From contig NZ_CP022364.1 of assembly GCF_003119115.1 (NCBI RefSeq), forward strand, positions 1,326,501-1,390,500: a stretch of DNA of 64,000 bases, given 5' to 3'. Below the pieces are notes generated by a model. It made no database searches. It worked only from the letters and a program-made list of their open reading frames with translations, and was not told where the DNA came from. Shown one piece after another: positions 9,417 through 17,735 of the stretch. The stretch comes from Azospirillum sp. TSH58. GTDB taxonomy: Bacteria > Pseudomonadota > Alphaproteobacteria > Azospirillales > Azospirillaceae. The stretch's first letter is position 1. Every line of letters begins with the position of its first letter. A program made the translations under genes and the position numbers.

Positions 9417-10547
9417 TCAGGCCGCGCTGCTCTTCTCGACCGACCGTTCCTCGGCGCTCTCCGCCGCCAGCGGGACCTCCACCGCGAAGACGGAGCCCTT
9501 GCCGGGGACCGAGCGCAGCGAGACCGTCAAGCCCAGCAGCGTCGCGAGACGCCGCACGATGGCGAGGCCGAGCCCCAGCCCGTGCCGGCGGTCGCGGTTC
9601 GGGTTGCCGAGCTGGCGGAAGTCGTCGAAGATCGCCGACTGGTCGGCGGGGGCGATGCCGATGCCGGTGTCCCACACCTCGATGCGCAACGCCGCGCCGC
9701 GCCGCCGCGCCGCCAGCAGCACGCCGCCCGACTCGGTGAAGCGCAGGGCGTTGGACAGGATGGGGCGCAGAAGCTGCTCCAGCAGCACCGGGTCGGTGCT
9801 CACCTCCGCATCGGCGGAACGGACGTTGAAGCGCAGGGCCTTGGCGTCGGCCTCCGGCGCGAATTCGTTGAGCAGGCGGCTCAGCGTCTCGTCGATGGGG
9901 AAGCTCTGCACCTGCGTCCGGACCAGCCCGGCCTCCAGCTTCGACACGTCCAGCAGGGCGCGCAGAAGTCCCTCCGCCGCCTCGATCGACATCTCCAGCT
10001 TCTCGCCGAGGTCGCGCGCGCCGGGATCGGTCAGGCGGCCCATCAGCAGATGGTGGAACAGATGCATGGCCTGGAAAGGCTGGCGCAGGTCGTGGCTGGC
10101 CGCCGACAGGAAGCGCCCGATCGCGGTGCGTCCCGTCTCGGCCTCCTGGCGGACCCGCTCGGTCTCGGCCTTCGCCCGCTCGGCTTCGGCGCGGGCGGCG
10201 GCCAGGGCGGCGGCGTTGGTGTCGGCGATGGCGGCGACCGCCGTGATCACCCCGTCCGCGTCGCGCACCGGGCTCAGCACCATCTCGCCCCGGGGCAGCA
10301 GGCCGAAGGCCGACACCGGCGCCCCGGTGAGGACGGCGCGGCGGACCTGCGCCTCGACCTGGGACACGATGGCCGCCGGAACGTCCAGGTCGGTCAACGC
10401 CCGGCCCTCCACCTCCTCCGGCAGACGACCGAAGGCCGCGGCAAAAGCCTGGTTGACCACGAGAAGCCGCGCGTCCAGCCCAAGCAGAGCGTGAGCGGCG
10501 CCGTTGGCGGAGACCAGAGCCTCAAGCCAGATCGCACGATTGGTCAT
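9417..10547 (-). CDS. PAS-containing sensor histidine kinase
   Basis: A 376-residue soluble kinase with no membrane segment. Residues about 5-110 form a PAS-like sensor (ALVSANGAAHALLGLD...), residues 112-140 an Ala/Glu-rich coiled coil, the H box is FLSAASHDLRQPFQAM with His152, and the ATPase domain has N (SNALRF), G1 (DTGIGI) and G2 (GLGLGLAIV) boxes. The start at 10547 is preferred over an upstream ATG because it has an AAGG ribosome site. No response regulator lies beside it, so the partner is unknown. The HDLRQP type of H box is often seen in hybrid-like kinases, but no receiver is fused here. Confidence 0.88.
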   Translation of the reverse strand: MTNRAIWLEALVSANGAAHALLGLDARLLVVNQAFAAAFGRLPEEVEGRALTDLDVPAAIVSQVEAQVRRAVLTGAPVSAFGLLPRGEMVLSPVRDADGVITAVAAIADTNAAALAAARAEAERAKAETERVRQEAETGRTAIGRFLSAASHDLRQPFQAMHLFHHLLMGRLTDPGARDLGEKLEMSIEAAEGLLRALLDVSKLEAGLVRTQVQSFPIDETLSRLLNEFAPEADAKALRFNVRSADAEVSTDPVLLEQLLRPILSNALRFTESGGVLLAARRRGAALRIEVWDTGIGIAPADQSAIFDDFRQLGNPNRDRRHGLGLGLAIVRRLATLLGLTVSLRSVPGKGSVFAVEVPLAAESAEERSVEKSSAA

Positions 10548-10745
10548 ATGACCTTCGGTTGAGTTCTTTCTGGTATACTCGCCCACAACTTCACCGCAAA
10601 AACTGAGAGTGCATCATACTTATCTTGCCACTTGCCCATCGGAGTCAAATGTCACATGCAAGACTCACTTGGGACAAATTCCGTTTGAATGTGAAAGACA
10701 ACGGCCCCATTGGCCGCAGCCGGCCGCGCGGGCTATAAGTCAGGT

Positions 10746-11564
10746 ATGTTCTTCCGCCGGAAATCCCACCCCTCCAAGCCCGCGGTTCCCCGCCCGAAGG
10801 CCCCGCGCGCCCTGGCCGTCGCCGGCCTGCCCGTGCCGCTGGAGTTGCGGGAAAGCGCCCGCGCCCGCCGGATGACCCTGCGGGTGGACGCCGGCCGCGG
10901 GCTGATCCAGGTGGTGATCCCGGTGGGCGTCCCGGAGGCCGAGGCGCTGCGCTTCGTCGGGCGGCACGACGGCTGGGTCCGGGCGCGGCTGGCCGCCCTG
11001 CCGCCGCAGCTTCCCTTCACCCACGGAGCGGTGGTGCCCTATCTGGGAATCGACCATGTCATCCGGCACGCCCCGGACCTGCGCGGGGCGACCCGGCGCG
11101 AGGACGGCGCGATCCTGGTCGGCGGCCGGGCGGAGCATGTCGCCCGCCGGGTGCGCGACTTCCTGATGGCCGAGGCGCGGCGGGAGCTGGCCGAACGGTC
11201 GCGCGCCAAGGCCGCGCTGATCGGCGCGCGGGTCGCCGCCGTCACCGTGCGCGACACCAAGAGCCGTTGGGGAAGCTGCTCGGCCACCGGACGCCTCTCC
11301 TTCTCCTGGCGGCTGATCCTGACCCCGGAGTCCGTTCTGGATTACGTGGTGGGGCACGAGGTGGCGCATCTGCGCGAGATGAACCACTCCCAGCGCTTCT
11401 GGACGCTGTGCGCCCAGCTGACCGGCGACGTGCGCACGCCCCGCCTCTGGCTGAAGGCCAACGGCGCCCGGCTGCTGCGCTACGGCGAGGGTGGCGGCGA
11501 GGGAGGCGGCGAAGGAGCGGAAATGGTTTCACCTGCAAATGACGGTCATGCCGAAACGCCGTGA
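10746..11564 (+). CDS. YgjP-like (DUF45, SprT-related) zinc metallopeptidase
   Basis: A 272-residue protein with the YgjP/DUF45 hallmark sequence: TKSRWGSCS (172-179), then the zinc motif HEVAH at 204-208 and the third ligand in REMNHSQRFW (His214). Family members are predicted metal-dependent hydrolases; substrates are poorly known. The ATG at 10746 is chosen over a TTG 12 codons upstream. The C-terminus ends in a Gly/Glu-rich tail (EGGGEGGGEGAE) unlikely to be structured. It is divergent from the histidine kinase gene. Confidence 0.88.
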   Translation: MFFRRKSHPSKPAVPRPKAPRALAVAGLPVPLELRESARARRMTLRVDAGRGLIQVVIPVGVPEAEALRFVGRHDGWVRARLAALPPQLPFTHGAVVPYLGIDHVIRHAPDLRGATRREDGAILVGGRAEHVARRVRDFLMAEARRELAERSRAKAALIGARVAAVTVRDTKSRWGSCSATGRLSFSWRLILTPESVLDYVVGHEVAHLREMNHSQRFWTLCAQLTGDVRTPRLWLKANGARLLRYGEGGGEGGGEGAEMVSPANDGHAETP

Positions 11565-11631
11565 CGGGGCCACGCCGAGCCTCTGCTAGAGTGCGCCACC
11601 TCCCCCCTCCCCCGACGACCCGACCCCGTCC

Positions 11632-12816
11632 ATGCCCCGTCCCGATTCCCTGACCGTCCGCGTGCTGCTGACGGCGCTCGTCGCCTTCGGCCCGCTGTCC
11701 ACCGACCTCTACCTGCCCTCCCTGCCCACGCTGGTCACCGTGTTCGACACGGACATCGCCACGGTGCAGCTCACCCTGTCGGTCTTCCTCGCCGGCTTCG
11801 CGGTGTCGCAGCTCGTCTACGGGCCGGTGTCCGACCGGTTCGGGCGGCGGCCCGCCCTGCTCGGCGGCATCTTCATCTATCTGGTGGCGAGTGCGGCCTG
11901 CGCGCTGACCGACGACATCGAGACGCTGATCGTCGCCCGCTTCTTCCAGGCGCTGGGCGCCTGCTGCGGCCCGGTGGTGGCGCGGGCGGTGGTGCGCGAC
12001 GTCTTCGGGCGCGACCGGGCGGCCACCGTCCTGGCTTACATGGCGATGGCCATGACGCTGGCCCCGGCCGCCGGCCCCATCCTGGGCGGCGTCCTGACGG
12101 AGTGGTTCGGCTGGCGGAGCAACTTCCTGCTGCTGACCGGCTTCGCCGCCCTGATCCTGGCCGCCACCTGGGCCCTGATGGGCGAGACCAACGCCAACCG
12201 CGACGAGACGGCGCTCCAGCCCGGCCGGCTGGTCGCCAACTACGCGCTGCTGCTGCGCGACCGCGGCTTCGTCGGGCAGATGCTGACGGTGGCCTTCGCC
12301 TACAGCGGCATCTTCGCTTTCATTTCCGGGTCCAGCTTCGTGCTGATCGGGCGGCTGCACCTGACGCCCGCGCAGTTCGGGGCGAGCTTCGGCGCGGTGG
12401 TGCTGGGCTACGCGGTGGGTTCCTTCCTGGCCGGGCGGCTGAGCGCGCGGCTGGGCGGACCGCGGATGATCCGCACCGGCACGGCGGTCTCGCTGGCCGG
12501 CGGGTTGCTGGGGGTGGGGCTGGCCCTGGCCGGGGTGCTGCATCTGGCGGCGGTGGTCGCCCCGGTCTTCCTCTTCATGCTGGGGGCCGGGCTGACCCTG
12601 CCCAACGCCATAGCCGGGGCGGTCGGTCCCTACCCGATGATGGCCGGGCTGGCCTCCTCCCTGGTCGGCTTCGTGCAGATGACCGTGGCGGCGCTGATCG
12701 GGGTGGTGCTCGGGCACACCCACGCGGACAGCCAGCTTCCCATGATGACGGCCATCGGGCTGGTCGCGCTGGGCGGCGCGCTGGCGCATCGGCTTCTGGT
12801 CAGTCCTCGGACTTGA
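11632..12816 (+). CDS. Bcr/CflA-family MFS drug exporter
   Basis: A 394-residue membrane protein with about 12 helices. The N-terminus LVAFGPLSTDLYLPSLP is the Bcr/CflA signature, and YGPVSDRFGRRPALLGG is the MFS loop 2-3 motif. Family members export bicyclomycin, chloramphenicol, sulphonamides or dipeptides; the substrate here is unknown. The end overlaps the convergent mgtC gene by 17 bases. Confidence 0.92.
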   Translation: MPRPDSLTVRVLLTALVAFGPLSTDLYLPSLPTLVTVFDTDIATVQLTLSVFLAGFAVSQLVYGPVSDRFGRRPALLGGIFIYLVASAACALTDDIETLIVARFFQALGACCGPVVARAVVRDVFGRDRAATVLAYMAMAMTLAPAAGPILGGVLTEWFGWRSNFLLLTGFAALILAATWALMGETNANRDETALQPGRLVANYALLLRDRGFVGQMLTVAFAYSGIFAFISGSSFVLIGRLHLTPAQFGASFGAVVLGYAVGSFLAGRLSARLGGPRMIRTGTAVSLAGGLLGVGLALAGVLHLAAVVAPVFLFMLGAGLTLPNAIAGAVGPYPMMAGLASSLVGFVQMTVAALIGVVLGHTHADSQLPMMTAIGLVALGGALAHRLLVSPRT

Positions 12817-13276
12817 CGGAGTCCGGAATCCAGCGCAGGGCGTAGGAGAAGACGATGGTGACGGCGAGGCAGAGCGCCAGCGCCATGCCCGCCAGCAGGT
12901 AGAAGCCGGCCCCGCAGGCGATGCCCAGAGCGCCGGCCATCCAGATCAGCGCCGCGGTGGTCGCCCCGCGCACCGTGGCCCCGGCGCGGAACATCACCCC
13001 GGCGCTGATGAAGCCGATGGCCTGGGCGATGCCCTGGATGACGCGGGTCGGGTCCATGTCGCCTCCGCCCCCGCCGCCCTTCCCGGCCATGCCCCAGTAG
13101 AGTTCCAGCGCAACCAGGGTCGTCACCGCCGCGCTGATGGCCACCAACGTGTGGGTGCGCAGCCCCGCCGCCTTGCCCCGGATCTCGCGGTCGAGTCCCA
13201 GCGCCGCCCCGCAAACCGCCGCCGCGGCCAGCCGGGCCGCCATGTCCCAGACCGGAATGGCCGTACTCAAGTCCAT
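12800..13276 (-). CDS. mgtC: MgtC/SapB family membrane protein
   Basis: A 158-residue inner-membrane protein with about four to five helices. The family signature is present: RLAAAAVCGAALGLDREIRGKAAGLRTHTLVAI, then GIAQAIGFISAGVMFR and VRGATTAALIWMAGALGIACG. A strong GGGAGGAAT ribosome site precedes the ATG. MgtC proteins affect magnesium-limited growth and ATP synthase activity in pathogens; a role here is inference. It lacks the C-terminal soluble domain of Salmonella MgtC, like other short SapB forms. Divergent from the ornithine decarboxylase leader. Confidence 0.88.
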   Translation of the reverse strand: MDLSTAIPVWDMAARLAAAAVCGAALGLDREIRGKAAGLRTHTLVAISAAVTTLVALELYWGMAGKGGGGGGDMDPTRVIQGIAQAIGFISAGVMFRAGATVRGATTAALIWMAGALGIACGAGFYLLAGMALALCLAVTIVFSYALRWIPDSVKSED

Positions 13277-13497
13277 GTTATTCCTCCCTATTTTTACCTT
13301 TGCGTAACGCTTGCTACTTTTTTGCGCCCCGTCGCATTTTTCACTTTAAAAGGCGGCCGGTTCGATCTATGTAACCGCAACTCGCAAGCGCACGTGCCGC
13401 TGGCCCGCCCCTCGTCCTTTTCGAGATGTGGTTATGCAACGACGTAACGCGTGATCCCCGACCGTCCCTTAAGCAAGGCGGCGTCTTGGAGGTTACG

Positions 13498-13620
13498 ATG
13501 GTTCATGTTGTTGTGGGTGGGCGCCGGCTCACCCGTCTCCGACTCTTTCCGGTTCTGTCCAGTTCGGCTCTTCCCCGCAAGGCGACGCGGCAGTCCAGTA
13601 TGGGCGGCCTGAACGCCTGA
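13498..13620 (+). CDS. Candidate 40-residue leader peptide upstream of ornithine decarboxylase
   Basis: A short ORF with a near-perfect GGAGG Shine-Dalgarno (13488-13492) five bases before its ATG. The peptide starts MVHVVVGGRRLTRLRLFPVL and has six Arg codons, four of them clustered at residues 9-15. It ends 98 bases before the decarboxylase start, and the stop codon is 13 bases before a palindrome and terminator-like hairpin. This is the classical layout of a ribosome-stalling attenuator such as gamma-proteobacterial SpeFL, though the peptide sequence is not obviously similar. Translation and function are inferred from the layout. Confidence 0.6.
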   Translation: MVHVVVGGRRLTRLRLFPVLSSSALPRKATRQSSMGGLNA

Positions 13621-13643
13621 CCGTCTTTTCTTTCTGACCGGTC

Positions 13644-13675
13644 AGCAGCGTTCGGCCGCTCCGCCCCTGCTTTTT
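13644..13675 (+). terminator. Terminator-like hairpin in the decarboxylase leader
   Basis: AGCAG at 13644-13648 pairs with CTGCT at 13667-13671, enclosing a smaller AGCG/CGCT stem, and the hairpin runs into five T. It overlaps the CTGACCGGTCAG palindrome, so the two folds compete. It lies between the leader ORF stop and the decarboxylase start, as expected for an attenuator. Confidence 0.5.
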
Positions 13676-13718
13676 CACAATTTGTCCGACACCTTCATCT
13701 TGCGTCCGGGAGACTGAG

Positions 13719-14855
13719 ATGACCGAAAAGATTGCGCGCTTTTTCGAAGAGCAGCGTCCGCAGACCCCGTGCCTCGTCGTCGATCTGGACGTCGTGGAAG
13801 CGAACTACCACGACCTGGAGGAAGCGCTCCCGGACGCCAAGATCTTCTACGCCGTGAAGGCCAATCCGGCGCCGGAGATCCTCGGCCTGCTGACCCGTCT
13901 GGGCTCGGCCTTCGACACCGCCAGCGTCCCGGAAATCCAGATGGTTCTGGCCGCCGGCTGCGCGCCGGAGCGGATCTCCTACGGCAACACCATCAAGAAG
14001 GAAGCGGACATCCGCCGCGCCTTCGAGCTGGGCGTGCGCCTGTTCGCCTTCGACAGCGAGGCGGAGCTTGAGAAGATCGCCCGCGCCGCCCCCGGCGCCC
14101 GCGTCTTCTGCCGCATCCTGACCTCCGGCGAGGGCGCCGAGTGGCCGCTGTCGCGCAAGTTCGGCTGCGACCTCGCCATGGCGCGGGAGCTGCTGCTCAA
14201 GGCCAAGGGCATGAACGTCGTTCCCTACGGCGTGTCCTTCCACGTCGGCTCGCAGCAGAAGGACCTGATGCAGTGGGACCACGCCATCTTCCAGGTGGCG
14301 CAGCTGTTCCGCGAGCTTGAGGTGCTGGGCGTCGACCTCGGCATGATCAACCTGGGCGGCGGCTTCCCGACCCGCTACCGCACCGACGTGCCGGAGACCA
14401 CCGCCTACGGCCAGGCCATCTTCGAGTCCCTGCGCACCCACTTCGGCAACCGCCTGCCGGAAGCCATCGTGGAGCCGGGCCGCAGCATGGTCGGCAACGC
14501 CGGCATCATCGAGAGCGAGGTCGTCCTCGTCTCCCGCAAGTCGGCCAACGACGTGAAGCGCTGGGTCTATCTGGACATCGGCAAGTTCAGCGGTCTCGCC
14601 GAGACGATGGACGAGGCGATCCAGTACCCGATCCAGGTGATGGGGGACGACGGCGAGGGCGACACGGAAGCGGTCGTGCTGGCCGGCCCGACCTGCGACA
14701 GCGCCGACGTGCTCTACGAGCGCGCCGAGTACAAGCTGCCGATGGACCTGAAGGCCGGCGACCGCGTGCGCATCCACGCCACGGGGGCCTACACGACGAC
14801 CTACTCGGCGGTCTGCTTCAACGGCTTCGCCCCGCTCCAGCAGATCTGCATCTGA
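13719..14855 (+). CDS. speC: Ornithine (or lysine/ornithine) decarboxylase, fold-III PLP enzyme
   Basis: A 378-residue alanine-racemase-fold decarboxylase making putrescine from ornithine. The PLP lysine lies in FYAVKANP (Lys47), the His of FHVGSQ (175) stacks on PLP, LGGGFP (212-217) and EPGR (252-255) bind its phosphate, and Cys326-Asp327 of GPTCDSAD complete the active site in the dimer. The short bacterial/eukaryotic-like form is typical of alphaproteobacteria; some members also act on lysine. A GGGAGACTGAG stretch precedes the ATG. A long structured leader with a small ORF lies upstream and strong terminators follow, so it is a single-gene transcript. Confidence 0.93.
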   Translation: MTEKIARFFEEQRPQTPCLVVDLDVVEANYHDLEEALPDAKIFYAVKANPAPEILGLLTRLGSAFDTASVPEIQMVLAAGCAPERISYGNTIKKEADIRRAFELGVRLFAFDSEAELEKIARAAPGARVFCRILTSGEGAEWPLSRKFGCDLAMARELLLKAKGMNVVPYGVSFHVGSQQKDLMQWDHAIFQVAQLFRELEVLGVDLGMINLGGGFPTRYRTDVPETTAYGQAIFESLRTHFGNRLPEAIVEPGRSMVGNAGIIESEVVLVSRKSANDVKRWVYLDIGKFSGLAETMDEAIQYPIQVMGDDGEGDTEAVVLAGPTCDSADVLYERAEYKLPMDLKAGDRVRIHATGAYTTTYSAVCFNGFAPLQQICI

Positions 14856-14877
14856 TCGGACGGCGCTTCGGCCAAGC

Positions 14878-14914
14878 AAAAGGCCCCTCTTCCTTCGGGA
14901 GGAGGGGCCTTTTC
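14878..14914 (+). terminator. Intrinsic terminator after ornithine decarboxylase
   Basis: A near-perfect hairpin, AAAAGGCCCCTCTTCC and its complement around a TTCG loop, ending in TTTTCTTTT. Because the stem is flanked by A and T runs it can act in both directions. Confidence 0.85.
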
Positions 14915-14951
14915 TTTTGGCCGCTTGCGGGAATGCCGGGACCCGGATGCG

Positions 14952-14987
14952 AAAAGGGCCGCTCCCTTAGACAGGAGCGGCCCTTTT
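14952..14987. terminator. Bidirectional intrinsic terminator
   Basis: AAAAGGGCCGCTCC pairs with GGAGCGGCCCTTTT around an eight-base loop. It lies between the convergent decarboxylase and DUF1127 genes and probably serves the latter on the minus strand. Confidence 0.8.
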
Positions 14988-15019
14988 CCTTGCGGTCTCC
15001 CGCAGCCGTGACGGCGGCA

Positions 15020-15238
15020 TCAAGCCTTCCAGAACGGCTTGCTGATCTCGCCTTCGACGTCGATCTGGGAGATGCCGATGTCGTGCAGCATCCGGTCGTC
15101 CAGCCGAGCCAGCTCGCGGCGGGTGATGGTGCGCTGCCGCCACAGGGCGAACGTGTCCAGAACGCTGTCCAGCACATACGCCACCGGAGCAGGGCGCAGG
15201 GTACGGCCGGCGGGGGCCGTGCGCAGAGCGATTGCCAT
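15020..15238 (-). CDS. DUF1127 (YjiS-like) small protein
   Basis: A 72-residue basic protein whose C-terminal half, FALWRQRTITRRELARLDDRMLHDIGIS, is the DUF1127 domain. Such small Arg-rich proteins are abundant in alphaproteobacteria and have been tied to RNA turnover and phosphate or stress responses. The ATG at 15238 has an AGGA site at proper spacing; an ATG three codons upstream is possible. The terminator at 14952-14987 lies downstream. Confidence 0.85.
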   Translation of the reverse strand: MAIALRTAPAGRTLRPAPVAYVLDSVLDTFALWRQRTITRRELARLDDRMLHDIGISQIDVEGEISKPFWKA

Positions 15239-15549
15239 GGTGGTCATCCTATCTTTGAAGGTCCCGAGGGGGCCTGCCGGAAGTGGCCGCCGCGCCCTCG
15301 CTTTGTGAGAAAGAATATTGCTCATCCCGCGCAAACCCGCCACCGCCATGTGGGTATGCGAGCCGTGAGCTTTCTCGATAGCTGTCGTAGGAATATCACC
15401 GATGCAAGAATAATGGACGAATGCACAGCTTTTGGGCGCCACAAATTGTGCAGTTCACCAACAAACCGAGTTTGAAACGGAGCGCTGGACAGGCGCCGCG
15501 GCGCGTCCTACCTCTGATCCCGACCGTCGTCCGACACCGAGTTCTTCCC
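15239..15549. other. Divergent intergenic region (DUF1127 / HAD hydrolase)
   Basis: About 310 bases, less GC-rich than the surroundings, that must hold both promoters. The HAD frame is open through part of it but with no homology-like sequence. I see no clear operator, repeat or small RNA. Confidence 0.4.
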
Positions 15550-16236
15550 ATGATCGACACCATCGCCTTCGACGGCGACGACACGCTGTGGCACAACGAG
15601 TCCCTGTTCTCGATGACGCAGGACCGCTTCCGCGCGCTGCTCGCCAACCATTTGGCCGATCCGGCGGACATCGACCGACGGCTGCTGCAGGCCGAGCGCG
15701 AGAACCTCCGCGTCTACGGCTACGGCATCAAGGGCTTTGTCCTGTCGATGATCGAGACGGCGGTGGACCTGACCGACGGGCGCATCGGCGGGCGGGACAT
15801 CCAGAGCCTCGTCGAGTTCGGCAAGGCGATGCTGGAACACCCGGTCGATCTGCTGGACGGGGTGCAGGAGGTGGTGGAGGGGCTGGCCGGGCGCTACCGG
15901 CTGCTGCTCGTCACCAAGGGCGACCTGTTCGACCAGGAAAGCAAGATCGCCCGCTCCGGCCTCGCCGGGCGCTTCGACGCCATCGAGATCGTCAGCGAGA
16001 AGGACCCGGCCACCTACCGCCGCCTGCTCGACCGGCACGGGGTGGACCCGGCGCGTTTCGTCATGGTGGGCAACTCCGTGCGGTCGGACATCCTGCCGGT
16101 GCTGGCCGTCGGCGGCCACGCCGTCCATGTGCCCTATCACGTCACCTGGGCGCACGAGGTGGCCGAGCCGCCCACCGAGAACTACCGCCGCATCGACAGC
16201 CTGCACGGCCTGCCGCCGCTGCTCGCCGCCTGGTGA
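15550..16236 (+). CDS. HAD-superfamily hydrolase
   Basis: A 228-residue phosphatase-like protein. Motif I IDTIAFDGDDTLWHNE supplies the nucleophile Asp and acid Asp; motif II is LLLVTKGD; motif III has the Lys of SEKDPATY; motif IV is VMVGNSVRSDILP. A helical cap lies between motifs I and II. Substrate unknown; the DDTLWHNE variant is common in a bacterial phosphoglycolate-phosphatase-like subgroup. The cupin gene follows 27 bases later, probably co-transcribed. Confidence 0.9.
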   Translation: MIDTIAFDGDDTLWHNESLFSMTQDRFRALLANHLADPADIDRRLLQAERENLRVYGYGIKGFVLSMIETAVDLTDGRIGGRDIQSLVEFGKAMLEHPVDLLDGVQEVVEGLAGRYRLLLVTKGDLFDQESKIARSGLAGRFDAIEIVSEKDPATYRRLLDRHGVDPARFVMVGNSVRSDILPVLAVGGHAVHVPYHVTWAHEVAEPPTENYRRIDSLHGLPPLLAAW

Positions 16237-16263
16237 AGGGAACGTGGTGAAAGGGAGACCCCG

Positions 16264-16620
16264 ATGAGCTTCGCCCTGCTGACCGACCCCGCCCGCCCCG
16301 CCGTGGAGCCCGAGACCGGTGGCCCGGCCGCCGACCGCGTCCTGTCCGGCGCCCCGGTCTTCACCACCTGGAACGAGTACGAATCGGCGGACGGCAAGCG
16401 CTTCGCCGGCGTCTGGCGTTCCACCCCCGGCTCCTGGCGGATCGTCTACGACGAGTGGGAGTATTGCGAGATCCTGGAGGGCCGAAGCGCCATCAGCCAC
16501 GCCGACGGGCGCCGCTGGGTCGTCGGCCCGGGCGACCGCTTCACGCTGGAGCCGGGTTTCGACGGCGTGTGGGAGGTGCTGGAGACCACGACGAAACGCT
16601 ACGTGGTCATTCTTCCCTGA
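16264..16620 (+). CDS. Small cupin-domain protein
   Basis: A 118-residue single cupin resembling the Cupin_3 (DUF861) group: GVWRSTPGSWRIVYDEWEYCEIL begins the barrel, HADGRRWVVGPGDRFTLEPGF the second motif. These proteins often belong to ureide metabolism or are of unknown function. Its closeness to the HAD gene suggests one transcript. A 118-bp palindromic repeat follows 20 bases after the stop. Confidence 0.85.
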   Translation: MSFALLTDPARPAVEPETGGPAADRVLSGAPVFTTWNEYESADGKRFAGVWRSTPGSWRIVYDEWEYCEILEGRSAISHADGRRWVVGPGDRFTLEPGFDGVWEVLETTTKRYVVILP

Positions 16621-16640
16621 GCAGATCACGCCATCCTCAG

Positions 16641-16758
16641 CCCTCTCCCCTCCGGGGAGAGGGTGGCCCGAAGGGCCGGTGAGGGGGATGCGCGTGGCGG
16701 GAAGTTCGGCAAAAGCGCACCCCCCTCACCCTAACCCTCTCCCCAGAGGGGAGAGGGA
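16641..16758. repeat. 118-bp composite palindromic REP-like element, copy B
   Basis: Same length as the element at 7043-7160, identical over its first 47 bases and closely similar in the last arm, with a diverged middle. It lies between convergent genes, ending 12 bases before the stop of the minus-strand gene, where it may act as a transcription barrier for both. Confidence 0.85.
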
Positions 16759-16770
16759 ACATCAAGCGCT

Positions 16771-17190
16771 TCAGCTTCGCTCCCCGAACAGGTGGACGGC
16801 GCCCAGGTCGGCGCGGTTCAGCACGACCACCGCCTTGCGCCCGATCTCCACGGCCAGCGCGCACAGCGCCATGATCGACAGCACCAGGACGACCCGCGCG
16901 ACGTCGCGCGCCCAGGCGCGCCGCTTGCGCCGCCGGGCCGCCAGATGCGCGGCCAGCTTCTGCCGCAGGGCGCTGCCGCGCCGTCCGTAGCCGCCCGACC
17001 AGCCCCAGCCGCTCGCCACCGGCGGCGGATCGCCGGGGGCCGCGTCCGGGGCGGGCTTGGCGGGAACGGGCAGTCCGGCGCCACCCGCGGGCGGCGACTC
17101 GGCGTCAGGAGTCTTGGCCGGGGTGGCGGTCGGGCTGGCGGTCGGGGTGGCGGTCGCGCCGGTCGGGTCGGTCGCGGTCACGGCGGTCAT
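16771..17190 (-). CDS. Single-span membrane hypothetical protein
   Basis: A 139-residue protein. Residues 1-60 are Thr/Pro/Ala-rich and disordered (tandem TPTASPTATPA), a basic stretch (AARRRKRRAWARD) follows, then one membrane helix VVLVLSIMALCALAVEIG and a short tail. No family recognised. The ribosome site is weak (GCAGG). It is convergent with the cupin gene. Confidence 0.55.
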   Translation of the reverse strand: MTAVTATDPTGATATPTASPTATPAKTPDAESPPAGGAGLPVPAKPAPDAAPGDPPPVASGWGWSGGYGRRGSALRQKLAAHLAARRRKRRAWARDVARVVLVLSIMALCALAVEIGRKAVVVLNRADLGAVHLFGERS

Positions 17191-17330
17191 CCTGCGGCGG
17201 AGGAACGGTCGATGGGCCGTTATCTACGCCCTTTTCACGAAAGCGCAACACGCCGCGCCCCGGCGCCCGGAAAGGCCACACGGAAAAAAGCGGAGCCGCG
17301 ACCGGATGCCGCGCCCCGCCTTCCGTCCCG

Positions 17331-17735
17331 TCAGCGCCGGCCGCGGGGATCGCGGCTCAGGCCCTTGGCCTCCAGTTCCGCCAGATATTCCGCCCACAGG
17401 CGGTCCTGGTCCTCGCCCAGCTCGTACAGCAGCTTCCAGGAATAGATGCCGCTGTCGTGCAGGTCGTCGAAGACGATCCGCAGGGCGTAATGGCCGATCG
17501 CCTCCAGGCTCATGATGCCGACATGGCGGCGGGCCGAGACGGTCTGCTTCTGGCCGGGGCCGTGGCCCTGCACCTCGGCGCTGGGGCTGTGGACGCGCAG
17601 GAACTCTGCCGGATAGGAGAAGGTCCGGCCGTTGTCGAAATCGACCTCCAGCCGCTTCTCCTCCTTCTTCAGCCGGACTTCCACCGGCCAATGCTTCGTG
17701 CCGAAGGCATCCGACGCGAATTGCTCGTCGGACAT
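17331..17735 (-). CDS. DUF971 / gamma-butyrobetaine hydroxylase-like N-domain protein
   Basis: A 134-residue protein of the DUF971 family: WPVEVRLKKEEKRLEVDFDNG, FSYPAEFLRVHSPSAEVQGH, and YALRIVFDDLHDSGIYSWKLLYEL. The domain is also found at the N-terminus of gamma-butyrobetaine hydroxylases and in Fe-S-related proteins; its job alone is not known. The start overlaps the Trm112-like gene's stop by one base, so the two are coupled. Confidence 0.88.
   Translation of the reverse strand: MSDEQFASDAFGTKHWPVEVRLKKEEKRLEVDFDNGRTFSYPAEFLRVHSPSAEVQGHGPGQKQTVSARRHVGIMSLEAIGHYALRIVFDDLHDSGIYSWKLLYELGEDQDRLWAEYLAELEAKGLSRDPRGRR

Larger units (their letters stand above)
13443..13718 (+). promoter_or_regulatory. 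Long leader of ornithine decarboxylase (candidate speF-type cis-regulatory RNA)
   Basis: About 440 bases precede the decarboxylase, and the last 275 look structured. CGTAAC (13443-13448) can pair with GTTACG (13492-13497), which covers the edge of the Shine-Dalgarno of an upstream ORF at 13498. A CTGACCGGTCAG palindrome (13634-13645) and a hairpin followed by five T (13644-13675) come after that ORF. A conserved RNA motif named speF is known upstream of alphaproteobacterial ornithine decarboxylase genes; the position fits, but no covariance search was run. Confidence 0.6.
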
